A stretch of 64,000 bases of DNA, taken from NCBI GenBank assembly GCA_013368325.1, contig JAACJK010000163.1, positions 3,410,001-3,474,000 of the forward strand. The letters are read 5' to 3'. Position numbers and translations under genes: made by a program. Within the stretch, counting starts at the first letter, position 1, and each line of letters begins with the position of its first letter. Source of the stretch: Ephemerocybe angulata (Eukaryota; Basidiomycota; Agaricomycetes; Agaricales; Psathyrellaceae). Below are positions 40,761-52,775 of the stretch, in pieces. Below the pieces are notes generated by a model, which saw nothing but the letters and a program-made list of their open reading frames with translations, made no database searches and was not told the origin of the DNA.

Positions 40761-41573
40761 ATGTCTGCCAACCTCGGAAAGCTCGAACAGCACCTCGCTA
40801 CCCGCTCCTACGTCGAGGGGTCAGTTTAAAGAGAAATCGTCGTGGAGGCTGCAAAGTTCTGACTTCAATTCCACCAGTTATACCCCATCGCAGGCTGATG
40901 TCGTCGTCTTCAAGGCCGTCGAGTCTGCCCCCGACGCTGCCAAGAACCCCAACGTCGCCAGGTGGTACAAGCACATCAAGTCCTACGCTGCTGAGCACGC
41001 CGATCTCCCCGGATCCAGCGCTGCCGGTGAGGCCCTCATCGGTGGTGTGGAGGCCGCTCCCGCTGCTGCTGCTGAGGAGGACGATGATGAAGTCGATCTC
41101 TTCGGCTCTGACGATGAGGAGGACGATGCTGAGGCTGAGAGGATCAAGGCTGAGCGTGTTGCTGCCTACAATGCTAAGAAGGCCAACAAGCCTAAGACCA
41201 TCGCCAAGGTGCGTAGTCAGTCTCTTAAACCATGACTTGTGTTGATTCAATTCATGTTTTAGTCTGTCGTGACCTTCGAGGTCAAGCCCTGGGACGATGA
41301 GACCGACATGGCCGAGCTCGAGAAGGCTGTTCGTTCCATCGAGTGGGACGGTCTCGTCTGGGGTTCCAGCAAGCTCGTCCCCATCGGCTACGGTATCAAG
41401 AAGCTCCAGATCACCATCGTCATTGAGGACGAGAAGGTTTCTCTCGATGAGCTCCAGGAGAAGGTTGCCGAGTTCGAGGACTTCGTCCAGAGCTCTGACA
41501 TTGCTGCCATGCAAAGTAAGTCGATCGCTGTTTCTTACAGAAATGTATCTAACGTCATACTGCAGAGTTGTAG
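40761..41573 (+). CDS. EFB1: Translation elongation factor 1-beta (eEF1B nucleotide-exchange subunit)
   Basis: Four exons give 216 residues: 40761-40819, 40878-41208, 41263-41515 and 41566-41573; the last exon is only 8 nt and encodes the end of MQKL and the stop. The N-terminal GST-C-like helix region ([23 protein letters not shown] split by intron 1) is followed by the acidic hinge [17 protein letters not shown] and the C-terminal guanine-exchange domain ([46 protein letters not shown]). It recycles eEF1A-GDP to eEF1A-GTP. Codon use is strongly biased to C-ending codons, as expected of a highly expressed gene. Confidence 0.97.
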
Positions 41574-42294
41574 AAGGGATCGCCGAGAAGTTGAAGCTAG
41601 CTAGCTCCATTTGTAAAATACTTGCTACAAATCTGCGTCAATATGAGTCGCCGGTATGGGATCACTTTTTCGAGCGAAGGATTTCTGATTCGTTCCAAAA
41701 GGTCAGTCTGGTAGGCGAGAATCCAAACTTTTAACTTGCTGAAAAGCTTGGCCAAGGCGCTTGGCCCAAAATTGCACGGGCATGACTTGCGCTGCAACCG
41801 GGGAAAGCACCTTCCCAGTTTGCAGGGTCTACATCGGGCAGCGACGCCGCCTGGCCCGAATCTGGGTCAGATTGTGGTCCTTTTATTGCGCATCCAAGAT
41901 CTTATGGGTTTCGCAGCCTTGATGGAAACGAGGTCGGACGAATCCAGCTCGCAAACCGGAATCTCGGAGTTAATGGGGGTTAGTCAAGCTATTTTGGGCG
42001 CTCATCATAAGGCCTAATCCTATGCGAACGGTGACTTCTTCGTTTCCTGAAATGTTAATGCTGTAGTCACTCACAATCTTTGAATCTTGATGCCCAGATC
42101 TATTGAATACCAATGCGTCAATCCTTGAAGAGTACTATGGTATGTCGATGCCAGGGGCCCTCAGTTTCAATACACGGCAGAAACGGGTGACGGCCATCAA
42201 ACTTGAGCCCTATTTGGCGGCGCAAACCCTGCCGTTGCACCGCGCTGGGATAGATTTAAAGCAGAGCCGATTGCTATTTGTTCCTTACCTCGCA
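41574..42294. other. Intergenic between eEF1B-beta and the next F-box gene
   Basis: 720 bp. An open frame at 41736-42017 has no recognisable motif and I do not call it. No RNA gene seen. Confidence 0.5.
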
Positions 42295-44885
42295 ATGACT
42301 CCCCTCTTCGAACGGATCCCCTACGATATCCTGCTCAACATCACCTTTCTAAGCGCTTCCGATGCCGTTTGTCGCGCGCCCACCGAGCTGCTGAACCTCC
42401 GGCTGACGTGCAAGACCCTTCACCGATACCTCGACGTCAGGACCAGCGCACATCTCTACGCTCGCTTATTCCGTTGTCACTTTGACCTGGCGCCACTTCT
42501 GTCGAACTCCCCTGTGACAAGTGTGAACGACGCTACCCTGGCCAACGAGTATGTGCTCCGACAGCAATTCCTGGCGCGCTCCCGCACGTCGGCATGGACG
42601 CCAAGAACTCTCGCGTCAGACATGTTGGTCGCGCTGCGCATGCTGTTAGAAAGTTGCGGTTTGAACGACCAGCAACTCGCATCGGCCAACTTCTCGCGCG
42701 AACTCCTCGAGCTGGCACGCGTCCACATTCGACCAAGCGACGATAGCCTTGGCGAGGGATATGACTCGCGGGGGTTGAAATGGATTATCATCTGGCTGCT
42801 ATGCTTGTCACTATCCAAATGTACGCCGATATATTGACCGGTCTTGCACGCGTCTCTGACCCCTGATCATCGTGCCATGGCAGCGGACATCGCCAATTTA
42901 GCCCCGGCAGTGCGAGATAACATGTGCAAGTTGCTATTCTTCTATATGTCCACGGTGAGGATCTCGTCCCCTTCGCTGCTGCTTCACCTCCCTAATGACC
43001 TCGTGCGTGCCTCTACGCCGCGTTCTCTCACACCAGTCAATCAAGAATGTCGGCCCCTCTTCCGTAACCTCGTTCTTCGATCTTCGATACAAAGCACCTC
43101 CTTCCTGGGGAGGCATCATCACTTCCGCAAGTGGAGGGCAAGGACGAGATGATCAGCAACATCACCGCGATCATGCTGAAGAGCCTGTCGAATCAACTCT
43201 CTACGCCCGACAGGAGATCCCTGTCGAATCCGAGCTGAACCCCGCATTCGCAGCGGTGAATGTGTTTTTAGCGTTGAGGGAAAGCAGCCCCCTTGTGATC
43301 CCCCCACACCTTCCAGAAGACCGCGCAGCCGCGACACTGCGCCGGGTGAGCGGACCCACGAAGGAAGACTTCCGCGTCTTCCAAAACTATCAGACGCCGC
43401 TATTTGCGGATAGGCGCCTTCGAGATGTGCGATCTAGGGAAACATCTGGTGTTGCACGTGAAGCGTCCCAGGTGGCTGCCGGTCGGGGTGGACCGCCTTG
43501 CAGAATGCACCGGGACCTATGTTGGTCTCACCACCCCGAGTTCTCAACGATGTATCAGATCACTGATTCTAGCCATCCGCGAGTGGGGAGGTTCTCAGGT
43601 TTATGGCAGGGATCGTACATGGTTAGTCTGATCCCTTATTCTATTTTATTTTAGTTTAAGAAGCACTATACTAATACATGTTTCCCGACTCTGAATCAGA
43701 CACACACAGCCGATGAAACGGGGGCGGAATACTACACCAATCGAAACCCACTTCAGGTTGCATTCACAGAGTACCACTGCTTGAGCCCGAACGTTCCACT
43801 TCCTTCGCCACAAGATTCGAGCGAGATGGCCGCGCTTCCAACACGGCCATGGGATTTCGATCATCCGGTGAGTATGTGTCTCCGTGGAATCAAATCTCTT
43901 AGTTCTTTCCACTTTACTCGCTTGCAATGACACTTTCTATGCGCGTTCAAGCTCCCTTTGAACCTTACCTATATATGTCGCCCTCAGCGTTTCTTTCCTC
44001 CTTCCATCCACTCCGTTCCTCCTCCTTTCCTACGACCGACCTTCTTATTTCCTTTGCATCGCTCCATCCAATACATTCTCCCCTCACCTACTGACCGGTT
44101 TGATTGACCCCGACAGGCACAGAGACACCGATATGAAAGACTCGACAGCGCCGAAACATCTCCAGGAACTTCTGTGGAACAGGAACCGACACCACCATCC
44201 ACATACGCAGTTTCTCAATTCTCCGGACCAGTAGCTGAGCAGAGTTCGAGTTCGAAGTCTGACGGCGGGCATGATGCTGGTGGTGCCTGTTCCACTGCTG
44301 AGGTTTTGGATACCATCTTGTTCGGAGAGGTAAGTTGGGGAGTCCCCGTCTGTCAATCGCACATCTGTCAAGGACGGGTATTGACTTATTCTTTCTCTCT
44401 CTTTGGACTTGTGCGCAGACGACAGCTGATCACGACTCAGCGTGGAAAGGGTTCCGGTACGTTGGTCGCATCCGCGAAGACAGGATGGTGATACTCAAGC
44501 GCGAGCCGGTGAGTACGCGATCATGCTTCGTGTTTAGCCTTTCTGCCTATCGTCGAACGCCAGGAGATTCGAGATGCATATCACATCGCGCGTTGTCTCT
44601 TCACATTATGTTGCTTCGTGGATTGAGTCCCTCTCCCGCGACTTCTCTTTGGACCTAGATTGCCGTCCTTATCTGCGCGCTTACCTCTCGTTGATTTCAC
44701 AGAAAAATCCTTCAGAAGCGTACCTCGGGACATGGGTATTTGAGGGGAGGTTACGGTATGGGGGTGTAGTCGTGGGCTTCTGGCACGCTCTTAATTCGAC
44801 GGAGGGGACTGGTGTGAAAGGGATCTTTAGCTTGACGAAGGTCGATACTTCGGAACGGACTGAACCTCATGTCGCCGGGCATTAA
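42295..44885 (+). CDS. F-box protein with beta-rich C-terminal domain (second member)
   Basis: The ATG at 42295 starts MTPLFERIPYDILLNITFLS, an F-box, followed by LLNLRLTCKTLHRYLDVR. Exon 1 is 42295-42820; a 63-nt intron (42821-42883) joins in frame to DIANLAPAVRDNMCKLL, ending near 42954. Downstream exons include the frame at 43085-43620 (SPLVIPPHLPEDR, then RFSGLWQGSYM), 43700-43870 (ADETGAEYYTN), 44117-44330, 44418-44511 (FRYVGRIREDRMVILKREP) and 44702-44885 (GTWVFEGRLRYGGVVVGFWH), ending at TAA 44885. The GS-YM, GRI and FEGRL blocks correspond to the GFF-TYTEF, GRVR and LYRGYL blocks of the gene at 38683-40407. Not every exon boundary was resolved, especially at 42955-43100. Confidence 0.75.
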
Positions 44886-47032
44886 ATGGTCTCGGGGACT
44901 ACATTCTCATTTCATTTCGCTCCCGGGAACTATTGAACTATACCTTTGCTACTCTATTATTATCTTTGCCATACACGATAGGACTGTTGGGTACCGAGTT
45001 ATACTGTAGTCTTAGTCTATACCGTTTCCCCTCTGATAATTGGTTTGTCATACTGCGACTAATTATGCCTGCACTAACTTGTCCGCTGATCTTCTTGACT
45101 TGAAATCTCTTGATAATCTATTTGATAGCTGATATTCCCGGAATTAAGTGCCTCGTCTTGGGTTCGTAGCAAGCAACGAGTATTTCATGATGTCCGGGGC
45201 TATTGAGGATCAACTGCGTCACGACGAAACCGCTCGAGTACGATATCAGTACGAGAGTATCTATGTAGGATGAAGTGATTCATGAGCGTGATTGTGTTCT
45301 GAAAACACGGACATCGTTCGGTAAAACCTGACTACAGAGGCTAGCGCAGTGTAGACTCTGATGAGTGTCATAAGCCTCCTGCCTTTGAGAGACAGCCCAT
45401 GCAGCCCGATCACGAACACGAGAGAAACGAGGCCGTGGAGTCGGATATAGGAGATGTCATAAGGCACAGCGTCGGCCTCGTCCAGAACTGTACTTGCTTA
45501 ATAGAGGTCGTTCCTTCCATCGGACCCTGCAAACACTGAACAATGAGGCCCTCCTCGATGATGCAATGTAGGAAATCGATAAATGGGTTTGCCTTGCCAC
45601 TGAGGCCACCGTTTTATCTTCATCAAAAGATGAACGCCATAGAGATTCCCGGCCTGTGCAAAGGAAACCGCAGCCTTTTTGTTGGAAATTGGGTTGCGAT
45701 TCTCTAGGATTCCTGTAAAGAAGTTCGAGCAGGAAATTAAGTCGGAGTATCGATAGGGACGGTCTGGGTAAATCGGTGCTCGAATTAGTGCCATGCGAGG
45801 TACGGTGATCTGGTAAGTTGCCGACCCCCGTCCAAGGAATTCCGAGTGCCAGAAGTACCATGAGAAGGAATGGCCGTATTGGCGAAGAGATTGCGAGGGA
45901 GTGAAACACTGTCCTGAACGCCACGAGAGCGGCACAGCGAGCACGCGAACATGGACACCCGTAGCGTAGAGTGCTCGTTCAGATTGGGCAAGACACTTGA
46001 CTGTGTAAGACGGCGCCAGGAGGAGATGAGAATCCTAGAAGCTGATCGTCGGGTCACGGTGCAGGCTGGCGTAGGAAGGTTGAGATCGGGCAAGGCAGTG
46101 AGTAGTTCCGAGTGGTCAAAGGCTCTAGATTACCACAGGGCAGCCCGGTGTGGTCGCACCTGATTCGTGCAGGGGTTGGTTGTGCAGGGGTTGGTCGTTC
46201 GAATAGTTAGATGGGCGCCCACAGCCCATGAGAAAAACTTGGCCGATGTGCATGTATAGTATGCATCTCGAGTTTCGATACCTATCTCGTCAAAACACAT
46301 AGAATGGTTGCCGATGAACGAGACGGAGATTAAAACAGCAAGTCTGCAGGGACTCCCTTCTTTCGTCCTCTGTAACGTCATGAGGGCACTGTATTTCGAG
46401 TGAGAAGAAAGTCATTGATGTTTGAACATCTGTTAGTGTGCACGAGAGAGGTGGCGGGATCTAGACGAGCTCCGGTCCTCATGGGAGGGCCTTGTACTGA
46501 ATAGGGTGATGTCCCTAGCAGGACAGTGAATGCAATCCATTCCACAAGCCGGTCAGCCTTTCCTTTTTTTCGGAGAGTCCGCCCCCTCAGAAACGAAGTG
46601 GAACGAACCCAAGTAGCAGAAGTATGGACTCCCTGTCACCTGCTCTGGAACCTCGGTTCAGTTTACCTGTGACAGAAAGGAAACTTTCGTTAGAAAGGGG
46701 GTTGAACTGGATGTCCAACCCTTTAGCCATCGCGCCGTATAGCCTGTCCGTAGTCTGTTCTGTGAAGTGAGGAAGAGGGCCTTCTTGGAGGGTAACTTGC
46801 AAGTTGCAAGGTTAAAGATGTTGAACGTCGAAAATTCCGAGTCAGCCTGCTGTCCCTGTGGTCATGTGATGTTTGATATCAGGGATTCAGGCAAGCACAT
46901 CGTTGCACTCTCCCAGGGCGAGATCACCAGTGCATCTCTTCCTTTCACGCCTGTACGATCCCCCTTTCTCTGACTTTGTCGTCGCAGACAATAAAAGACC
47001 CGTCCATTCTTTGCAACTTTAACTTCACCACA
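44886..47032. other. Gene-poor region of 2.1 kb
   Basis: No gene supported. A minus-strand open frame at 45498-45944 has no motif and no ATG at its start. A 14-bp unit, GTGCAGGGGTTGGT, is repeated in tandem at 46167-46195. An AATAAAAG TATA-like sequence at 46990-46997 belongs to the next gene. Confidence 0.5.
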
Positions 47033-47949
47033 ATGTTCAAGTCCTTGACAGTCGTTTCCCTCGTCGCCACCGTCGCTCTGGCCCAGGTTAGTGCACGGCA
47101 TTCGTAGAAGCGGCAGCGCCCTAATTTTGGAACCAGACCTCAAGCCTGGTGCCTTCAGGTATCAGCGACAAGTGCTCGTCATTCTTGACCGAACTCAACA
47201 CCGATACCGCGCTTTCGAAGTGCACAGGGACCCTCAGCCAAGCATTGGCCGCCTTCGCGCCTGGAACCAGCTCTGCATCGGCGACAGCTGTCTCTACGGC
47301 TCTCACAACCCTTTGCGGATCTGATGTGAACACCCAATGCCCCACCAGCGTCTTTGCCTCCAAGATTACCGCGTTCTACAGCGCTTGCTCCGAGGAGTTG
47401 ACTACCAAATCCAATGCCGACGTGGTCAGGATCTACGATGTCCTCTACATTGTGTCGCCCATGCGTCAGGCCATCTGCTCGAAGGCTGATGATGGATCAT
47501 GGTGTGTGACGGCCGCGACGCCAGCAGCCGGTACATCCGCGGATGCCGTTCAAGCCGCCCTCTACACCAAATCCGGTGACAACGTCGTCCCTAACACCAG
47601 CACCTTCACCACTTACAACCTCCCCTTCCTCTTCCTTAACCCCGATACCGCCGATCTCTGCAAGACCTGCACCAAGAACGTCTTGAACGCGTTCATCACC
47701 CACGAATCCGACCTCCCTTACGCCCCGGGTCTCGGCAACAGCCAGCTCCTCAAGACCCAGTCGGATCTCTACAAGGCTGTCCAAGAGAAGTGCGGGGCAA
47801 ACTTCATGAGTGGCGAGGTCAAGGCTGCTGGTGGTCTGTCCACTGGCAACAGCATCATCGGTGGATCCAACGGCGCCCTCGCTGGTGCCGAATTTTCCAC
47901 TGCGGCCGCTGCCTTCGTTGGCTTCATGACCCTTGCGGCTATTTTCTAA
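47033..47949 (+). CDS. Secreted, probably GPI-anchored DUF7729-type protein
   Basis: Two exons, 47033-47086 and 47137-47949, give 288 residues; the 50-nt intron lies exactly at the end of the signal peptide (MFKSLTVVSLVATVALAQ). The mature part has about ten cysteines in a pattern I recall from the agaricomycete DUF7729 family: SDKCSSFLTELN, TTLCGSDV, YSACSEELT, VYD-like RIYDVLYIVSPMRQAIC, DLCKTCTKNVLNAFI, SPYAPG-like LPYAPGLGN and EKCGANFMSGEVKAAGG. A Ser/Gly stretch and a hydrophobic C-terminal helix (AAAAFVGFMTLAAIF) look like a GPI-anchor signal. It is likely a cell-surface or wall protein; its biochemical role is unknown. Confidence 0.88.
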
Positions 47950-50900
47950 AAGTCTTCGTTCCATAGTTATACCCTTCTCAAATCCAGTTTCTGATACCAC
48001 TTGGATGGTCTAGGTTGCTATGTGCGGTGCGCTTGGTCAACTTCTATACTTATTGCTTCAATCTATCGCGTCGGCGCGTCTGGCTATCGCTAATTAACCT
48101 CTTTCTGTTTTCTCCTTTGCCCCGCTTTGACACAAATACGGAAAAATAGTAGCTGGGGAGGTATTGCAGCCAACACTCTACCACGGTGGGTATTTTTCAT
48201 TGTGGGATTTTCGATTGCCAAAATCCCGAGAGAGGCCGAGCTGGAGCTCGACACGACCTTGAGAATCAGACAAAATAACGAGAGGTAAGGGCAAGGAGCG
48301 AGCCCCAGACGACGCCGGTCGGGAGGATCATCAGATTGTAGTAAGCGCCGGCCCTGGACCCCTGGGCTCCGGATCGCTGCACCCTTGGTGACTGGGCCTA
48401 ATTTGAGAGGCAGGTCAGGGAAGCAAGCGGTAGGTTCGCCAGTCGCGATATTAGCTCTCCGAAAGGAGGGTCGGTGTTTCTGTAAGGCGAGGCTAAACAA
48501 TCCTTTCTCGATTCGCGCGGAGGGCTGCGGTTTGTTAAAGATTAACATGTCGTGCCACTCGCGAGTTTTTGGTTTGGGCCAGAAGGCAATACCCTTTCCC
48601 CAGTTGAAACGTTGACGTCGTTCTTGTTGAATGATTCTCGACGAAACGCGAATCTCCGGAGTCTGTGTAACACTTTTGGGCGATTGGGTACGATACGATG
48701 CCCCCGAAGGCCAAGATCCTGGGAGCTGGAGGTGCGGGTTGTCCTCCTCGTGTGCAAAGATAAGGCCGGGAACCAGGGTCTCGAAAGGAGAGAAGTTCGC
48801 TGCAGGAGAGCATTACGTTCAAACTCAGGTCATGCCGGCCTCGTTCTTTCCCGGCTGCAGGGTGTCCAGGGAGTGCATGCATCTCAGAATGGGAGGAAGA
48901 AACGGAGATTAAAGGCTATCTCTCCTCCGCCTTGCTTCCCTTCATAAATACTGGCGGAGTACATCTGGGGATGGGCGCAATAGGGAGGACCGAGGCAATG
49001 GTCTTTTAGGATCCGGCGGGCGCTTATTATCTCCATGGGTTCGACATCTTCCGACGGTGCTTGTGCCACGCCTTTCGGGCTCGTTCAGACATATCTCGCA
49101 TTGTATTTCAGTCTCTGGATCCGGATCCAGGGCCCGACGACTGATACGCTTACTTGGACTTGTCCAATTCGGCAATATATTTGTGAGTGGGTTGTGGCAA
49201 GCAGCATCTTCAGCCCTTCGCATTGCAGCCGGGAGATGACGTCGTAGCATTTGAGTTTGAAAGCTGGTAGGTCGAGACCTCTCTGCCATGAAGTATGGGA
49301 AACGGCGTTTAAGGCGCCATGCTTCGTGGGTCTAGGAGTTCCGCTCAGTTATGTAAGAGCCAGCGGAGTTTTCCGAGACCCTGTAGCAACCTCAACTGAA
49401 GATACATATCTCATTCTTAGCAGGTTATTGACACTCATCATTTACTGGACACCGTCTGCCCAGGCAAGCCCCATATCTATGCGCAAGCTGTAGCAGAGGC
49501 ACTGAGAAGTCAGATGCCTTCCCCTGGAATCCAGGTACGTTAGCCTCTTGAAGTTACCCCAGTGACGGGTGGGTACCGGTGATCGACCACAAATGTCCCA
49601 GAGCCTGTTTCTTTAACTTTGGTGTGGGTAAAGAACCGAAGCCACGAACTGAGAAACACGGGGAGCACCTTTGGCAATGATCTGAAAGACTAGCTTGATA
49701 TGGTCTGGTATGAATGGACACGGATAATCCGACGTCGATCCATTGAAGCTAGTTTGAAGAAGACTGAAAAACAGCGTCAAATGCCTTCTCCTCAGAAAGA
49801 CATGTACGTCAATGCCCGTGCTACTGATCGACACGATACGGGCTCTTCACGGATGGGCATATATTTGGGAACTGAAGTCTCCAGCGCACCGGCCGCGCCA
49901 CGGCGTCCAGTTGTTCTGTGATGCAGATAGAGTTTGCCGGAGTCGCCTTCATGTCTCATTGGCTTGGCTACTCTGGCGGATTTTCTGGGGATCTTGTTAG
50001 CGCTGTAATCGTTACATGCGGATCCAGAAGGCGATCCCCTCCAGAAGATCGCTGATCTGGCCCAGCCGCTACTCCGATGCATCCCAGGCCGACTCCGGAG
50101 GAGTGCGTAACCCATTTTGATGGGCGCTCCAGATTCGTCTTGATCCCGAAGAGACGCGCGTCCCGGTCTTCGATGTCTGTGCCGACCGACCGTCCAGCCT
50201 TTTCGCATAGTACTCGGGACTTGCTTGAAGTAAATTCTACATCATCTTCTGAGCAGACGGCCTCTCGTCAAAAGTAGTGTCCACTCGTCGCCCCTGGTGT
50301 GCATTCTGAAGCGCATCGTTCAGCCCTCCATTGACATCATACTGGCATAGTGCCAGCCAAAGCCCCGCTCATTGCGGGATGAGATCACCTACGAGATGAT
50401 CGGTGGTTTGAATGTTGACCGAAGGGGCTTGTCGGAGACCATATGGGGTACGAAGTGCATTGTGGGCGCTTAAGCATGACAATAGCAATAGGCGCTGGTT
50501 GTTTTGCCCAAGAATGGCGGGAGCAGTAGAAATCAGGGAAAAGCGAAGTAACTCAGCTGTAGAATTACTGTAAATTATGGCCTTTGTTGTTTCAATTGCG
50601 CTGTAACTTGACACAGCGCCGTGTTGATAACCTTGGTTCACCGAGCGTCGAAAGCGCCTTGCTAACCAACGTCATCGATGTAGTAAATCTCCTTGTATAT
50701 CTGGTATCTAACTCTCAAGGCCAATGCAGTGTAAAGAGGCCTACATGATGCGCTGTAAGTCTTAGATCTAGGGAGCTTTCGGGGACCTGGATGCTGGATG
50801 CCTCTCACTACCGAAATTCATTGCTGTCCAGTACAGCTTCGATCCGTCGATATGTTTCATCTTCGAGGACTCGGTAACTTAGAGGTAGATCCAAGTCATG

Positions 50901-52775
50901 TACCTGGGAGCTCTAAGTGGAATGACTCGTTAGGTACCGACGTAAAGGTACTTGTAACTTCTTTCTTTCGCGCGCGTGAACCAACAGTTTAATTGAAGAT
51001 GCGCATCTGGATTTGAGTCAGAGATGGAGCCATGGTTGGACCTACGTAAACCAACAGTAGAGGCTGCGCATCCGGGCTAGACTGTGAAATATCGTAGTAC
51101 AAGTGTTTAGCAATGGAAGTGCAAACCCTTCCATGCTTCATGACTCAAGGCATCAATGGAAGTCACCTATCGAAACAGGGATTACAAGTTACCTTAATAC
51201 CTACTCACCTACCTACCTGTACAGTATCCCCTACTTGACTAGGCGCTATCACAAAGTTGTGGCAATCCAGGCGAGGCGTATAGATGTCTTCCCATATCGG
51301 ATCAGCGAAGAAGTTAAGATGAATCCGTTCCGTGTGCCAGTAGGTGGCTCGATCCGAAGCCCTTCGGTGCCGCTCAAGGAAGCAGTGCCAGTCACAGCAC
51401 AGGTTTTTAGGCGCCGGCTCGTACTACTACACATGTCGGAGAATAGTGGACCTACTGGTTACTCGGGGCACTCCATAGAGTTAAGTTGCCGGGACACCGA
51501 GGTTTGGGATTATGCGCAACTCGATGAAGACAGAGATGCTCTGCTGCGAGTCACCACGTTGTGCAATCCTCTATGGGTTGGCTGTGGCTTTGAGTCCTTC
51601 TGACCCTCCGAGTATCACAGAGACAGTAAGGTACTCTCTGAGAAGACGATAGTATTAAAATGCGAAGGTCGAAGAATAAATAATACAGATAATGCCCGAG
51701 AGGCGGGAATGCTAGTGCTAATGCTACAGAATAATGACCATGCCAGATGCTAAGAGACCGTGCTGCGAGTGTCACTGATGCGTGCGGATATCTATCTAAG
51801 TATGCAATGAACGGAAATATGCGACAGAAAAACTCGTCTGATGCAAGGGGTGTGACGAGGGGAAATATGGTAGATAGCAGTGATGATGTAGCAAGTAGAT
51901 CGTGTTCGTGGGTGCTGAGTCCGGGTCATCTATGCAGGGGAGGCGGGCGGGCGCAGTAAGAAAGCGCACTGATGGCCGCCCAATGATAGGTTTGAGCTAT
52001 GCTATGGAGGGCATTAGAACGTTTTGTCGTATAAACACTCGAAGTATCGACATACCCTTCGCACATAATGGACAGTATGCGACTTGGCCTGGGGTCCCGG
52101 CAGTTATGCTCTTGTTGGGGCAATTGGTGTCACCCTTAGGACGAATAGGGCAAGCACTGGCCAGCTGGTAGATAGGCTGGTTGCACCTTGAGCAAGGAAC
52201 CTGACGGAAGCTACACATCTCTGAAGATGGGGCGGTATTGAATCCATACCTTCAGGACAGGGTTTAAAGCTATTGTCTATCATAGCAGAATTAACCAAAA
52301 GTCTCTTCTCCAGGTCAGATCTTCGGGTGGGTATCTGGCCATTGATACCACACATAGTTGGCGCACCCACAGAAATGCACAAGGGATCTCGAGCAGTCGC
52401 ACCATGCGCGCTTAGTTTCCGAATGCGTGCATCCTAAGTCGGCGGAGGGAATACTGCCTATTTAGTCATACTCAGAACAGACAAACAGCAACACAGATAC
52501 TGTACAGCCGCCGTCGGGTTGCCATTGAGTGGTCCATTGTCGATACCCCACTGTGGAAGAGGCAAAACCTAACTGCGAAACCGACCTGGAGCCTGAAGCC
52601 GATCACAATGATGAATCACGGCCAGATCATTCGGCAAGGGCCGACGCCGGGTTGCGCCTCACTAGAGCAATAGATTCAGCGGGGTCTTCCAACACAGACC
52701 GTCACGGTAACTCCCACCACTGGACCCACACTGCAGAACTTCACTCGCTAACGACGCGCTGGTGTGAACGCGAGC
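47950..52775. other. Gene-poor region of 4.8 kb
   Basis: No protein or RNA gene supported. Open frames of 60-170 codons overlap on both strands without motifs or consistent splicing; the longest (51103-51603) is unrecognised. Near 50980-51090 two related segments (around ACCAACAGT and GCGCATC) suggest a decayed short duplication. It is probably degenerate repeat sequence. Confidence 0.5.

Noticed and set aside
40820..41565. snoRNA inside an eEF1B-beta intron, as in yeast EFB1 (snR18)
   Set aside because: The three introns are only 50-58 nt long, too short for a box C/D snoRNA with flanks, and no C/D box pair is seen.
46167..46195. Tandem repeat of GTGCAGGGGTTGGT as a regulatory or CRISPR-like array
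   Set aside because: Only two units without spacers; a simple microduplication. No CRISPR is expected in a fungal nuclear genome.
50980..51090. Near-duplicate segments around ACCAACAGT...GCGCATC as terminal repeats of an element
   Set aside because: The similarity is short and interrupted, with no inverted ends or target duplication.
51103..51603. 166-codon open frame as a gene
   Set aside because: No domain, no promoter signal and an atypical composition; overlapping frames on the other strand are of similar quality.
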